64,000 bases of DNA from Rhabditophanes sp. KR3021 (GCA_963281155.1 CAUJLY010000006.1:8060001-8124000), one strand, 5' to 3'; counted from the first letter of the stretch, positions 22,731 through 36,717 are shown. Program-made: numbers and translations. Notes: generated by a model not told the origin, from the letters alone.

Positions 22731-23792
22731 TTACAAAACACTATTGACTGTAACAGTCTGGAGGGCAACGTCTCCGGTAATGGAAACAGTATGAATGTCT
22801 TCTGCTGATCCTCTGTGAGCGTAGGTGGCAAATCTCTTGTTGTTGAAGAAAATTTGGTAACTGTAAGGCTCGTTGATGATAGTAAGATCAAATATTTCAT
22901 TCTTGTTGAGCGGGAATTTACCTTCTCTTTCTTCTTTGTCCCAAACTTCGCCAGTTTGTGAGTTACGTACAATGGCTCCTTCGTTGTAGCGGATGGAAAT
23001 TTGAAGTGGAATATCTCCATTCTTGCGCTGAAGTTGAACATCAACACGTTTTCCCTTTGGCATAGCTGATACGTCTAATCTTTTTCCTGGAACAACGGCG
23101 GCAAGTGCAGTGTATGGGACATCAAATTCAGCTCCTCCATACTTGAACAATTTTAATTCTTTCAAATCGCCAGTAATTGAGACATAGTCAATCTAATCAA
23201 ATGTAATTATGTTAAAAAGTATCAAATTATCCACTTACTCCTTCAATATTAGTACGAATGTTAAATGCTCCGATTTCCTTGCGGTTGGTAAAAATTTGAT
23301 ACTTGTTTCCACTAAGACGGACTCTCAAATCAAAGGTTGTGTTGGCCTTGAATGGATTAGAAATTCTTTGTTCAGTGTCAGACCAGTTTCCATTTTCAAA
23401 GATGTTGTAGACAATTTTGGAGTGGAAAAAACCTTCATCAAAACGAATGGATAAGTGAAGAGGCATATCAGCGTCATCAGCAGCACCTTTGTGGAAATTA
23501 AAGTCAACGCGTTTTGGAGCTTCATTAATTGTTCCGATGACATGAATAGTATGCCCATTTTTTAAAGGTTCCGAGACACGAGTTTTAAAAGGAATCGACT
23601 AGGAGGTCAATGAATTGCAATTATTACTATATATGTCAAGTACTTACATAAGTCTTTTCTCCGATGAACTTTCTGTAAGCTTCTTCTTTCCCGTCATCAG
23701 CCAAAAGGCCAGCAACAAGGCAAATTGATGCCAAAAATAATACTTATAATATAAATTAAATATAATTATAACAACAATTTACCTTTCAACAT
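22731..23792 (-). CDS. Tandem-repeat galectin with signal peptide, 4 exons
   Basis: Exons 23792-23783 (10 nt), 23742-23648, 23598-23239 and 23192-22731 give 308 residues. Unlike most galectins it begins with a typical signal peptide (MLKVLFLASICLVAGLLA) split by the first intron, so it should enter the ER. Two galectin carbohydrate-recognition domains follow. CRD1 has LHLSIRFDEG, a Trp in the sugar-stacking position (GNWSDTEQR), and CRD2 has LQISIRYNEG with VWDKEEREGKFP. In CRD2 the first sugar-contact His is Gln. The family binds beta-galactosides and other glycans. Secretion suggests an extracellular target such as host or microbial glycans or gut mucus. It lies in opposite orientation to lec-1, about 6 kb away. 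Confidence 0.92.
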
Positions 23793-26700
23793 TTCAGCAA
23801 GCAGCTTGATTTAAAGTAATAAAATTTCTACCTAAAAGTTTGCTTAAGTATTATAAAAAACTTGGCAATAACAAGTATGTAATAGCAATATTTTCTAAAC
23901 AACTCAATGGCACAAAAAGAAAATGTTGATCAGGTTGATGATGATAAATTACATGTAATTTCAATTTTACTACACTTATCAAAATAATACTCGGAAACAA
24001 GTCATATTTGTTTGATTCTTAATTCATTCTTCAGTTTGTTATTAATGGTAATTTATAGTGGCATTTGGCATTGCATTCATAGATTATACAACAAACTTTT
24101 CATTTATGTTTATATTTATGTGTTACCAATTGCGAGGGTTTGTGTACCTCGTGATTTTACAATTTCTTTTGATTTAAATAGTAGCACTCAATTACATTAT
24201 TATTTTATAAACTTATTTTCGTTGTATTTTGACAAATCAACTTTTATAGTTTGACTGGTAATTGACAGATGATACTTTTGATAAAGAGGAAAAAGATATT
24301 TATAGAATATGTATTAAAAGTATACAACTGATTAACCAATTGTTTTCTGAACACATAGTACATTGTCATTAGTACCAAACATTTGTTTAAAACTCTTTAA
24401 CTGTATTTAAAATAACATATTTATCAATGCATAAATATTTACCAAAATCAATATGAGTTTCAACGGAATCATACTTTTCCCTATCTTTTCATCACCGTGA
24501 ATAAAAGCATTGAAAAGTCACAAAATGGTTTAGTCATTAACCGCTTTTTTGATTGATTCCCGCCGATAGATTCTTATTTTGTTAAACACTGATTAAGAAA
24601 ACAAAAAAATGTATGACACAAATATTTGTGATAACATTTTGAGCAATCAGCATTTTTTTAAAAATGACTAAAAATATATAACCCTTTAAACGTAGGATGT
24701 TGATGTAAAAAAGAAACATCGCATTGATATTTATTTTGAAGTGAAACAAAAATTTTTTATCTTTTTAAACTACAGACATAAATTACAAATTATAAATCAC
24801 AATTTAAATGAATTACATGCACGCAACCTTTTGATTAAACTATGTAATCTAATTTATGGTAACGCAATTTCCCTAGATTTAATTTGACAATCTTATTTTT
24901 ATTATCATTTGAAAGGAAGTCAATCTATTGTAAAAGAAATTTAAACATACATAATATACAACGTACATATAGAATCTGATGCCGACAAAGAATAAAAGTG
25001 ATCTAAAAGGAAAAATGCCCAAAAGAATAGGTTGTATGAGTGAATTATTGTTTAATTTAGCAGTAAAACTGTTTGGATTAGATTCCGGTTTGTTAGTCAA
25101 TTAAATGCAAAATTCGTTTTCAATAAAATAATTGGAGTTTAAAAGTTACACGATTTGATGTTTTCCCATCCGATCCTTAATAATCGGTTCTTTTTATCTC
25201 TTTGACAACTGCGCAGATTGGCGTCGATTATCGTTTGAAATGTAGAATATACTAGTTTTTGACAGTTGGCATTGTTGTATTGATGGTACAGAACTTATAC
25301 CACTTCATATTAACAGTACAGTTAGAGCCTCATTTTATTAATTTTCATTTGGATGAGTTGACATCGCACATCATGCTTTTATTTTGTGTTTCGTATTTAC
25401 TGCATACTTACTACTGTTCTCGCAATCAGCTATTTGTTACTTTGACTTGAGCGAATTTTACGCTCACACGTCCACATTTATTTCAAATACACAACTATCT
25501 CTCTCCCTCTTTTACTTATTTATTCAAAACACATACTCTCTGTCAAAGGCTTATTTTGTCTCTCCATCTAACTCTAGTATAAATAATAAATAAATTGGAA
25601 AGTTCGCAAATTGCTACTAGAAGATAGATAATGAAAATGGAATAGTAGAGCGATTGTCAAAGCGAGAGTTAATACGAGATATGTGTATATTGTTGTTTCA
25701 CATGACTCTGCATTTTCTCCTACCATTATCTGTATTAAAATATTATGCTATAAGCTGAAAACGTACACAATCGCTCTAGGGCTAAACCTTACCACCATCA
25801 ATCTGTTGTTCCAATATGTTATTTGAGGGTAGTGGTTGAGGCATTTCAAAATATACATATAAAAATATGGATAAATTGAAACAACTATCATCAACTTTAG
25901 CAACTTTTAACAATTTAATAAACGTTTAACAATGTTAGCAACATTTAACATTGATCAGTGTTACTTTTGTTGAATCTTTCAAATATTTAACCAGCATTTT
26001 GATTTCTACAAAACTTTATCAGTTCTTCAATATTTTCCTCAAGGCAAATAACATTTCGACACCTTGTTAACCATGTACATAAATTTACCCTCTCGCACTG
26101 TTAGTCACACTACTTACTATTATTCCAATCAAACGAAATTTAAATTAATAAGCAAATAATCTCAACTTGTTTGAGCAACAAATTGACAAACGTTTCTTTG
26201 TTATTTAAGTATTTGCATACAATTCTTACAATTCTCACATACAAATCGCCTCAATAAACTCATTTTGGGTAGTTGCTAGAATTAGATTATTCATACTGAT
26301 AATTGAAATTATAACCAACTTTCTGTATATTTTCATGCTTAAATTTGCTTTTAGACTTTGACGCTTACAAAATGTGTATATAAATACACATATATTTTTA
26401 GCTAATATACAAATTCATTTATTTATTTAATTTGAATTAATCTCCATTGTCAAAAAATATTGGTAAACTTTTTTCATTCTTTCAATTTAAATTCCTATAA
26501 ATAAATATCACATATTTGTTCTTATTGCTATATAAATGAATTTTTGAGTTATATATCAATAGACTATTCATCTCAAATAATATTTATTAATGCAAAGATT
26601 TTTAATCGACAATCAAAAAACAAAATTCTTTCTCAATTTTTTATCATATCATAATCAAAAATACTTACATTCGTTGGTACCTAATTTATGATAACAATAA

Positions 26701-29700
26701 ACAATTTTGTTGCCCTCTCTCTTTATTCATTTCCGTAAAGCTTTTAAGAAAAATGGTTTTCATGTAAAATGTAAAACTCTTAAGATTGTGTTCTCTTTTT
26801 ATGCGAAATAGTACAGCTTTCGCTAATGATATATTTTTTTAATTTAATGAAACTTTAAGCAAAGCACTTAATACTGTTCAAGCTGGTGTTTTTATACTTA
26901 AAGACATGCTGATGTTAAATGTTACATCTATATTCGCCTAATGTGATATTGAAAGTATCGCTCTTTCCCCATTTAGCCTAGGACTATTGACTTTACAGAG
27001 CAGGCTATTTACAAATACATACATACAAACACCTACCCTTGTCGAAAAGTGTTTTTATGGTTTGCCAGACAAGCTTAGAAAATGGTAAAAGTGATTTTTT
27101 AAAACAAATCCAAGTGCTTTTATTTTAAATCTCTGGAACATTGAAGGAAATTTGCATTTTAAGATTTCAATATTGTATTTTTTACAAAATCAAATTACGT
27201 TAATGTCCGCAGACTATATAAAATTTATTTATTTGAAAGTTGCATTTTCTTGTTGGTATTTAAATGTGTATGCATTTTGTGACGTAGATAAAAAAAATGA
27301 AAATATATATACTTTTATTAACAATACAATTTGTTTATGAGAGAGTGTTTTATGTGTGTTTACGATCAAGACGATTCTCTTTTTAATGGCTATAATAGCA
27401 TAATGCACAGCCTTAACCAAAAATAAAACAAAAAAGTGAAAATATATTGACAATCTATATTTTTGTTTTGATAAAATGGTTGAGAGTATCAAAATTTTGT
27501 TATTGTGTTCGTTGGGATATACGTACAATAAAGTAAAAACATCTCCAACTACTTCTACTATCAATTACAATTCATATTGTTTTGACGACATTATTTGTAT
27601 TTTGAGGCATTAGGACATGCTTACTATGTCATTGTTAAAAGTATCTTTAACATCAAAAATATCTTTTTCTAAATTATTTTAGGTTCTTTGTTTAGAAAAA
27701 GATATTTTACATAAACTGATGGTTTTGTATCTTTCATCATTATATGAAGGCTCCGACGCGTGCAATTGCATTACACTCAAGCGATTTCTATATTTTGCCT
27801 TGAAACATATACAGTTCAATGTTACACCAGAAGCGCAGTATTTTGTCATCTTTGTACAGTAATAGATAAACTAGTCAAATTTTTTTACTTAGCAAAAAAT
27901 TATAATAGAGACATTTAATTTTATTAAAATATAATTCCTCCTAAAACTTATCATCATCTTTCATTACTTTGACTGATCCAATACACTGTTTTTATTTTAC
28001 ACATAAAAGTGAAATGTTGTTCTTTACTCACACACTTCAACACTTCTTTATTTATATTTGATCAATGATTTGATGATTATTAATATTATTGATACAACAA
28101 AATAATTAAAACAGACCCACATAAATGCTTAGAAGTGTGCGATAAAGGAAAACGTTTAAGAATGTTTTTTTGAGAATCATACAAATATACATTGGTTACA
28201 CATTTTTTGTTTAAAAACTTTTTAAGCAACACTCTCTTTCATTCTTTTCGAAATTGTATCGCTCAAAATGATAAATCGTCTATTTTTGTATCACAATAAG
28301 TGCAATCGAAAATAGTATAGCAATTAGTAATATGCATAGGATTAGTCATTGTTTATTAATGCCGCCACCTACTCTTACAATCATTCACCATCGGTATTAG
28401 TAAAATGCGTCAATTTAATACGTATAAATTAGACTTGAAGTTTTATCATTTTCATACTGATGTTTTGATGACGTTTTACTATTTTGATCTGGAAGTAAAC
28501 GTCTTTTATGTCAAATAACGTCTTTGCCCTTTTGAGTATAAAAAATATTTTGGTGATTCATGGGGTATTCAGATTTGACAGATTATTTATTCTAATATGA
28601 TCTATTTTCGAGTTTCAAATTCATTTCAAAATATCAACACATGTCTGTTTGTCAATATATTCTTTTAAATTTAACCTCCCCTTACCTGTTGCCAAGGGAT
28701 GTATATATACTCTCACAATCATTGTATTCATAAACTTGGTAACTATAACATAAATATTGATGTTTTCATAAAAAACATATCTTTAATATCTCAATTCATA
28801 GTCTCCTATATAGAAACGGTTTTACGACGCCTTAATGTAGATTTTTGTTAATAATTGTGAAGGCTTCTCTAAATAGGAGGAGTGTTTAAGGAAACTATGA
28901 AATCATTCCAATAATTTGTGCTATATCGGCAACCAAAACTCTGGCAGCAATTCTACTAAATTAAGTTAAGAGTAGTATAGTAAGTGATACGCGTTGAAAA
29001 AGTTTATATTACAATTATTTTAAAACTATTTTCTTTTCCTATTTTATTTCTATTCCTTTGCCTTAACGTCACCGATTTTTGATTGAGATCTTTTTGTGGT
29101 AACTATGATCGCAATGCCAATTTATGATATCCCTTTGAATAGATTGACGCAAGTATAAGTATTATATATGATTATGTTTACTCAACATATGTAATATAGC
29201 TGCGTTATACAACCGATATTTGGCTCCTGCATATTTAAAAAATATTTATGAGAATGATTCATTTTGCTTATCTTGTGGCTCCGCCCGCAAACATTTAAAT
29301 TATATTGTGATTCTTTTCATCACCAAAGTTCCAGTATAAAGTAAAAGGTTATCTGCGTTGCGCTTAAAAATCAAGTTATGAAACGTCAGTTGACGTAATA
29401 TAAATATGCATTACTCGCTCGCAACCTTTTTTCTCTTCTCTCTGATATTAATATAATATAAATGGTGTATGCGCACTGTTACTTGTGTTTATTATCCACA
29501 AACATGAGCGATTTTGTTTTTATGCAATTTTAGAAGAGCCTAGAAAGTGTTAAATAAAGGGACTTCCTCTTTGTGATTAAACTTCCATTTACCCTTAAGA
29601 TGTCAACACAAGTTTTCATAATTTCACTTGCATTTAGTGTATTACTTGTGTGATTGTAAATATTTTCATTTAGTAGTACCTGTCTTTCAAGACTTCATGT

Positions 29701-29820
29701 TTAGCGTGAAATTGTAATTCAGATTAAGATTGATCGTTATTTGGTAAACTATTAAACGTATTCATTAACCCTTTTCTTTCAATTATAGAATTTTGTTTAT
29801 TCTTACCCTTATTAAAAATC
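23793..29820. other. Six-kilobase gene-free region between divergent galectins
   Basis: A+T-rich region with no supported exon on either strand and only chance-length ORFs. It must contain the promoters of both galectin genes. A pyrimidine-rich tract ending in caattatag at about 29788 is the probable trans-splice acceptor of lec-1. No tRNA, miRNA-like stem or repeat family was recognised by eye. Confidence 0.5.
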
Positions 29821-30852
29821 ATGACTGAAGAGAAAAAATCCTACCCAGTACCATACAAGTCGCAACTTCAAGAGAAGTTCGAGCCTGGCCAAACCCTTAT
29901 CGTTAAGGGATCAACGATCGATGAGTCTCAAAGATTCACCATCAATCTCCACTCCAAGACTGCCGATTTTTCCGGAAATGATGTCCCACTCCACATTTCC
30001 ATCCGTTTCGACGAAGGTAAGATCGTTCTTAACTCATTCTCCAATGGAGACTGGGGAAAAGAAGAGAGAAAAAGCAACCCAATCAAGAAGGGAGAAGCTT
30101 TTGACATCAGAATCCGCGCCCACGATGACCGTTTCCAAATCATGGTTGACCAAAAGGAATTCAAAGATTACGAGCACAGACTTCCATTGAGCTCAATCTC
30201 TCATTTCTCAGTAGATGGAGATCTTTACTTGAATGCCGTCCATTGGGGAGGAAAGTATTACGTAAGTTAAAAATGGTTTTCAAATTAATAATAGAGAGAA
30301 AGATAACTAATTTATTACACTAGTAAACATATATGTAATACACATAATAGGATAATGAGTCATAGTATAACATGCAATCTATCCAATAAATAATGTTTTG
30401 AACTTTTAGCCAGTCCCATACGAGAGCGGAATCGCCACTGGATTCCCAGTTGAGAAGAAACTTCTCATCTTCGCCACTCCAGAAAAGAAGGCCAAGAGAT
30501 TTAACATCAATCTTTTGAGAAAGAATGGAGACATCGCTCTTCACTTGAACCCACGCTTCGTACGTTACCTACATAATATGCATAAATGATATATATTAAC
30601 TTTCAGGATGAGAAAGCCGTCGTTCGTAACTCCCTCCAAGCCGGAGAATGGGGAAATGAAGAAAGAGAAGGAAAAATTCCATTTGAAAAGGGAGTTGGAT
30701 TTGATCTCACTATTGTCAATGAGCAATTCTCCTTCCAAATTTACGTCAATGGAGAGCGTTTCTGCACCTACGCCCACCGTTGCGACCCAGGAGACATCGC
30801 CGGACTCCAAATCCAAGGAGACATTGAGCTTACTGGAATCCAAGTACAATAA
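29821..30852 (+). CDS. lec-1: Galectin LEC-1 type (32-kDa tandem-repeat galectin), 3 exons
   Basis: Exons 29821-30261, 30410-30559 and 30607-30852 encode 278 residues, essentially the length of C. elegans LEC-1. There is no signal peptide (MTEEKKSYPVPYKSQLQEKF), as in classical leaderless galectins. CRD1 contains LHISIRFDEGKIVLNSF and WGKEERKSNP. CRD2 contains the full canonical set LHLNPRFDEKAVVRNS and WGNEEREGKIPF with ERFCTYAHR. The protein ends IELTGIQVQ. It binds beta-galactoside glycans and is associated with cuticle and epidermis in worms. Codons are richer in G+C than neighbouring genes, as expected for high expression. A trans-splice-like acceptor lies about 30 bp before the ATG. Confidence 0.97.
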
Positions 30853-31708
30853 ACTCGATTGTCATGATAAGATTTTGATAAAATTACTTTTCACATCAAA
30901 AATTTAAAAATTTTATCTAACCCGAAACAGTATAAATTATCAAATCATTTTTCTTTGCAAACTCGCACCTAATCTACTCTTCACGTCAGCTTCTGATTTA
31001 AATATATCTTTTCAATTAAAAGATATTTTTTATATTTGACTGTTGACTTATAAAATTGCTCTATTAAAATCAGCTTTTTAATTTTTACAATTATCCAGTT
31101 AAAGTTTTATATAGTTTAATCAAAATTCCACGCTATCATAATCGAGAAAATAATAAAAATTCAACAAAATCTTCTTTCAATTTATTGTTTATGGCCAAAT
31201 GCCGAGTATTTTTAATAAGCAGTACAAGGAATGTACAAATATTTATAATAATTTACAACTATATTTCCTTATATACAGGGAGGTATTTCCGCACTTTAGG
31301 GTAGATCCCCCATTTTGGCATTTTTGGAAAGTGGGCTTCCTCACCCAAAAATAGTTTTTCAATGCCATCTCTGTTTATATATAATTCTTAATTTGTATGA
31401 ATTACTATGCAAATGGTAATTGTTTATCCATAGTCCCAAACATTTTACGCATCTAAACTCTTAACATGAAACAAAATAGATAAATTGGAATGACGTTGCG
31501 GTTTGCATTCAAATTTTTTGGACGAATTGAGTTCATTCTCCATTAATACAGATACATATTTGTATTATCTTTTTATAACCAATAGTAACAGATATTTGTA
31601 AGTTTGAAAATCTATTTCACATCGTAATAATTTCATTTGTCTGTTTTTTAGATTGTGGGATATTAAGCACTTAATAATTAACTAAATAAATCCACTTAAA
31701 CTGTTATT
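30853..31708. other. Spacer, nothing recognised
   Basis: About 860 bp of A+T-rich sequence downstream of lec-1. No gene, RNA or repeat recognised. Confidence 0.55.
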
Positions 31709-32197
31709 ATGGAATGGAATAATACAACGTCATTGTTTGATATTTCAAGTTTCCACAAGATTCTTACTCCAAAAGAAATTGCGGATATAATAAAAAGTAA
31801 CATGAGCGGCATAATAAATAAACAAACATCGGCTGTGGAAAGCACAGAAGGCAATAAAAACAATTCTATCCTAAAACCAAAGGAATTAGACGAAATATTG
31901 AAAGAACATTCTTGCAGTCCTTATGAATCTCCACTAATCAAGTATTTCATTGGTGAAAAAAATTTCCCTGCTGTACAACATCTTCGAGGTTTAGTTAGAA
32001 AATACGAATCCGATACTGTGGACAGATTTATGGCATCTGGTTATAAAACACAAAAGGAAATTACATATACTCGTAATAAGCAAAAGAAAGAAGAACGTCG
32101 AAAATTATATGAGGACAAGGCCAAAATTAGAAGAGAATTGGCCATAAAAATTGCAGTTACACAGAATATTACAGTCAAATATCCAGCAATGATTTGA
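31709..32197 (+). CDS. Hypothetical protein, single exon, 162 residues
   Basis: An ATG-initiated frame with no intron. The N-terminal half contains two similar short stretches, LTPKEIADIIKSNMSG and LKPKELDEILKEHSC, possibly a diverged internal repeat. The centre reads SPLIKYFIGEKNFPAVQHLRG and the C-terminal third is strongly basic and helical (RNKQKKEERRKLYEDKAKIRRE), which could be a nucleic-acid or ribosome contact. There is no signal peptide or membrane helix. I do not recognise the family. The balanced, non-repetitive composition and clean start support a real gene. Confidence 0.65.
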   Translation: MEWNNTTSLFDISSFHKILTPKEIADIIKSNMSGIINKQTSAVESTEGNKNNSILKPKELDEILKEHSCSPYESPLIKYFIGEKNFPAVQHLRGLVRKYESDTVDRFMASGYKTQKEITYTRNKQKKEERRKLYEDKAKIRRELAIKIAVTQNITVKYPAMI

Positions 32198-34522
32198 ATA
32201 CATCGACAAGTATTTTATACTGGGTATAATTTTATTATCCTTCCATTTAATATATAAATTCTTACGGATAATACAAATAAATTCGGCTGAAAGTTGTTTT
32301 CTACTTTTTAAATTTCAAATTACAATTAAATGCCATGCCTTACAAATACAATACGATCGTGGGCAAGATACTTTTAAAATAGTACATTGATATAAAAGTG
32401 CGTCGCTTTTCACTGATATTATTATTTCTTTCGCTAATTAATTTACTCCGCGTCAAACAAATCTTTTCAATAAACTCCCTTAAAAATGTTCTTTTTAATA
32501 ATGTTTATAGATAGAGGCAGAATTTTATATTGAAATTATTTAATTAGAATGATAGTTGATAGGTTCCTTAAATGAGATCTTTGGGCTTTCCTAAAGAAAA
32601 TACTATTCAATCAAAGATAGCTTGAATCATTGAAGAAACGACTATTCTTAATGAGAATTCATTTTCTGTCCTCGATCTCTAAGATTTGTCAAATAAAAAA
32701 TATTGATAACAATGTGTAAGCATACATACTCTTATTAATATGCAATAAACATTTTATAGCTACATCAAAGCAAAAAAGGAAGCTATGGAGGTGATTGATC
32801 AAGATCATATAAAATGATGCTTATTACTTAAAAGGAACAGACCATCATGATTGAATACCGAGAAACACATAAATTGGATCGAATAATATTTTTGAACATT
32901 AGCAAAAATGAAGCTAGATATCTATGATTAATATATAAACCCAGTCAATTTTAGCTTATAAAACTTATCAATATAGTTTATTTGCGTTCAAAGGGCAAAT
33001 CACAAAGTGAAACAATTAATGGATCAAAAGATTTAGAAGTTAGTCGACACTTCTGTTTTGAACGTTTGGATATCCACTTAACTTTATGTGTTGCCTTTTC
33101 GCACCCAATTTATTTAAATCAAGACATAATCAAATAGAAATTCATTAAATGCGTCATTTGCTCATCCGAAATCCAGATAATAAACAAATTTCAGCTAATA
33201 TCATTGACAAATTGACTAAACAAACATAGGAATTGTGTGGAGATCCAGGTAATCTAAATAGAATTGAACCTCGTACAAGAAGTTAACGAAACTTAAAAAA
33301 GCCTACAAGAATCTCAAATCATTATGATCACTTCAACTTTTGTTTGCTCATCACACTTTTTTATCATTTCTAATTTGAACTATTCATTTTCAATTTGAAA
33401 TTAAATATATTCTGTGAGTTTATTCTATTTTAATTGCCAAGCTTTACAGATGAGATTCAGAAACTTCTTTAATTATAAGACTTTCTTCATTAAACCATGT
33501 GTTAATAGAGTATTGAGGACTAAATATATTATAGTATGTTATGTAATTTAGGGTAGTCATTCAAAATAACTTATTTTTTAAAGGAGTTAAATATTAAGCT
33601 AACATATTGAGTCGTTCTTTTAATTTTGATCATTTATGCATGAAAAGCTGGCCAAACAATACTGAATCATATTAACTTTTGGCCGATTCTATTTGTATTA
33701 TTCAATTATAAGACGAATGCTTATTGCAATGCGCTATTTACGTAATCATTTTTACCAAATCATTCAGCAAATACTTCTACTAAATATTGAATGTCGAGTT
33801 TTTTAAATATAAGCTATTACCTTCTAGAGAAACAAACAATTTAGCAATTTATAATATTAGATTCTAAATAGATAAATTTGTTTGAATTAATTTTTTGAAT
33901 ATATTTATTTAGATATTTTTTAAATAATCAAGATTAGGAAACAATAAGCGTCTGTAATTTGCAAGGTAAATTCTTGTTTCTAATGTCACTTAAAGTTTTA
34001 ACTTGCTTTAAACTATTCTATGGTCTAGATCAATGTTTTATTAGCCTTATTTCAGAAATGGTTATTGATCCTCATCTACAATGTTTCATTAGTTCAGAAA
34101 AAATTTTAATAAATCCTATCATTAATATTCCTTATGACATTATTAATTCCGATTTAGTAACAAAAAATTACAACAGTAAGATTAGTATTATTATTAAAAA
34201 TACAAGCAGATGTTTAAATCTTCCAAATCTTCGTTAAATAAGCTCATTATTTTTTAATACAAATGTAATCTTTATCAACACATACGCCCTGTAATCATAA
34301 TTTATTGAAGTTGTTATATTGTGGTATCATGTTATCATTGAGTGTTAATTAGATAGAAAGATATAAATTGATAATTACATGTGTAAAGATGATAACATTT
34401 ATTGCATATATACTCGTTTAAAATGGAAAAAAATTAATTTTCTCCTTACAGATTCCATTTTGGAATTGATAGTCAATTTACGTGCATAGTTTTTTAGTCA
34501 TTAATTATTTATTTTTATAGCT
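32198..34522. other. Gene-poor spacer with short open scraps
   Basis: About 2.3 kb. Short coding-like pieces occur at about 32760-33290 (two interrupted stretches) and an ATG frame of 84 codons at 33983-34237. None has a recognisable family or complete exon chain, so no gene is called. Confidence 0.45.
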
Positions 34523-35983
34523 ATGAAGACACTTTTAGCGTTTTTTGCTTTGGTAGCTGTTTCATTTGTCTTAGCTGACGATGATCTTGATTTGAAGTTT
34601 GTTCAAGCTGTTTGGAGACATGGAGATCGTTCACCCACAATGGGTTTTGGCAATGACATTTATACAGAGAAAGATTGGCATCAAGGATGGGGTCAATTGT
34701 CTCCATTAGGAATGCAACAACATGTCTTATTAGGTACAAAAGTCTATGGTAGATATGTCAAGCAAATCCCATTTTTGAGTGCTACCTATCAGAATCACGA
34801 AGTAAGTGGAACATTTATTAATCTATTGACACTTGATTTAAGATTTACGTTCGCTCAACTGATGTAAATCGTACCATTATCAGTGCTATGAGTAACTTGA
34901 TTGGCATGTACAATAAAGCTACTGTAACAAAAGGAGTCGATTATCCTGATGTTCCCGAATGGCCTTCTTCATTCATCCCTATTGCTGTTCACACAGTTGA
35001 CAATCCAACTGATTATGTTAGTCCAATACTTTGATTCATTACATTTCTATTATATTCTTAGGTCGGTAATCCAGATTCTTGATTGTCCAAGAAGATTTGC
35101 TTTATATGATGAATTGAAGAAAACCCCTGAATACAAGGCGTTGATGGCTAATTATTCTAGCTTATATAGTTATTTAACAAACAAGACAGGATCAGAAGTA
35201 AATCCAGAAAATATGTGGTCCATTCGTGACGCAGTCTTTATTGAAAAATGCAACAACATGAAAATCGTAGACTTTATCAATGATACGACTTACTTACAGA
35301 TGGAAGAATCAGATGATCTGATGGATAATTATGGGACTGGGGTAAACCTAAATGTTTTTAATGGACTTGATATCGGTCTCGAAATCAGAAAGACGAGAGG
35401 TGGATTATTAATAAGTGAAGTTGCAAATCGTATTAATGAGAAAATTAATGCTCTTACTGATCCCAAAAGTACAAGTTGGGTAAAAAATTTGAAGTATTAT
35501 GTTTATTCTGCTCACGACACAACAGTCGCAGCTACATTAGCTGTATTAGGAATTAAGGATAAAGTAACACCAGTCGGATATCCTCACTACTCTGGAGCCG
35601 TTTTCTTTGAACTTTATCAAAGTAAATCAACAAAAAAATTCATTGTAAAGATCCAATATGTTTATCCTCCAAACGGAACTGCAGGAGGAAATGACTTGAC
35701 TAGCAAAAATTATTGTAATTTCAGCGAAGACAACTTAAAAGCCACTAATCCACCAAATTTCTGTCACATCAGTACTGCAATTTCAAGCAATTATACAGCA
35801 GGAATTCCATTAGCCGACTTTATTAATTTAGCTGCTCCTTATCAATTAAAAGGTAGCAATGCATATGCTGATTTATGTGCAAACACCAAAATTAGAGATA
35901 ACGGTTCCTCATCATCTGTTTCAATTTACTTATCCACTGTAATGATTTTTGCATTTTTCACTCTTAATACCTTATTTTTATAA
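34523..35983 (+). CDS. Histidine acid phosphatase, secreted/GPI-type, 3 exons
   Basis: Exons 34523-34801, 34843-35016 and 35075-35983 give 453 residues. A signal peptide (MKTLLAFFALVAVSFVLA) is followed by the catalytic motif WRHGDRSPT, with the phospho-accepting His at residue 33. Exon 2 supplies YVRSTDVNRTIISAMSNL, and exon 3 has the proton donor motif YSAHDTTVAATLAVLG. The C-terminus is hydrophobic (VSIYLSTVMIFAFFTLNTLFL), as a membrane or GPI anchor. The third exon must start at 35075 (acceptor aatccag), not at the earlier ttcttag at 35061. Only the former keeps frame and restores the family sequence DYILDCPRRF. Intestinal brush-border acid phosphatases of worms (PHO family) are the closest concept. 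It hydrolyses phosphomonoesters outside the cell. Confidence 0.93.
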
Positions 35984-36717
35984 TGTCAAAACTATAATCA
36001 CTATTCAATTGTATATCCAAGCGAGCAAATTTAAGAAATAGATAATAAAAATATTTATATTAAATTGATTAAAAGAAGGTTGCAAATGAAAGAAAAAGAA
36101 TGTATAAATATCTCTAAAACAATAAATAGCCTCTATAAGATCATCTGTAACTGATTATATAAAATAAATATTGAAAGTCGATCCGATAATGTATTTTTAA
36201 AACGAGTGGTGGTAAAAATAGAATGGAAAGGTTTGTATTTTTTTGATTCCCTCAATATAAGTCTTCAATTAAATATTATCATTACGCGCACTTTTACACG
36301 ACCACTACATGGTTGATCCTAAATTATTTGGTGTAAGGTTATCTTTTTTGAGGTTTGTGAGAGCTAAATTATATATTTGTAAATACGCAGGATCAGTTCT
36401 AAGTACTCGTATGAATCAACTAAGATGTTATATATGTTATTTTATATAGTTCTTAAAAAATGCTATTGAATCTAGTTAGTTTGCTCTTTTAATTTATAGA
36501 AGATTGAGTTGTCACTAGAAATATTAGTGTAACTCAATGTTCTTTATGTCTTATAATATCGGAAGTTAAAAGTCTTTTTTGTTCTGTTCACGTTATCAAA
36601 ATTTAGAGAATCTTTTCTCTCATTAAGTTATTTAAAGAACCTAGTGTGTTTCAAGCTTTGATTGTATTATTTTATTTTATAACATATTTCTATTGACTTA
36701 AATTATTAATTAATAGT
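35984..36717. other. Spacer, nothing recognised
   Basis: About 730 bp of A+T-rich sequence between the phosphatase and the Ly6-like gene. No feature recognised. Confidence 0.55.

Noticed and set aside
32760..33300. Coding-like scraps on the plus strand suggesting a decayed transposon or gene
   Set aside because: Each open stretch is only 20-45 codons, in different frames and with stops between. No transposase or polymerase motif is seen, and such lengths are expected by chance at about 70% A+T.
33983..34237. 84-codon ATG frame upstream of the acid phosphatase
   Set aside because: Composition is Ile/Asn/Ser-rich as in random A+T-rich DNA. There is no family match and no clear acceptor or partner exon.
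35066..35074. Acceptor ttcttag at about 35061 for exon 3 of the acid phosphatase
   Set aside because: It puts exon 3 out of frame, with a stop after six codons. The acceptor at 35074 keeps the frame and restores the family sequence.
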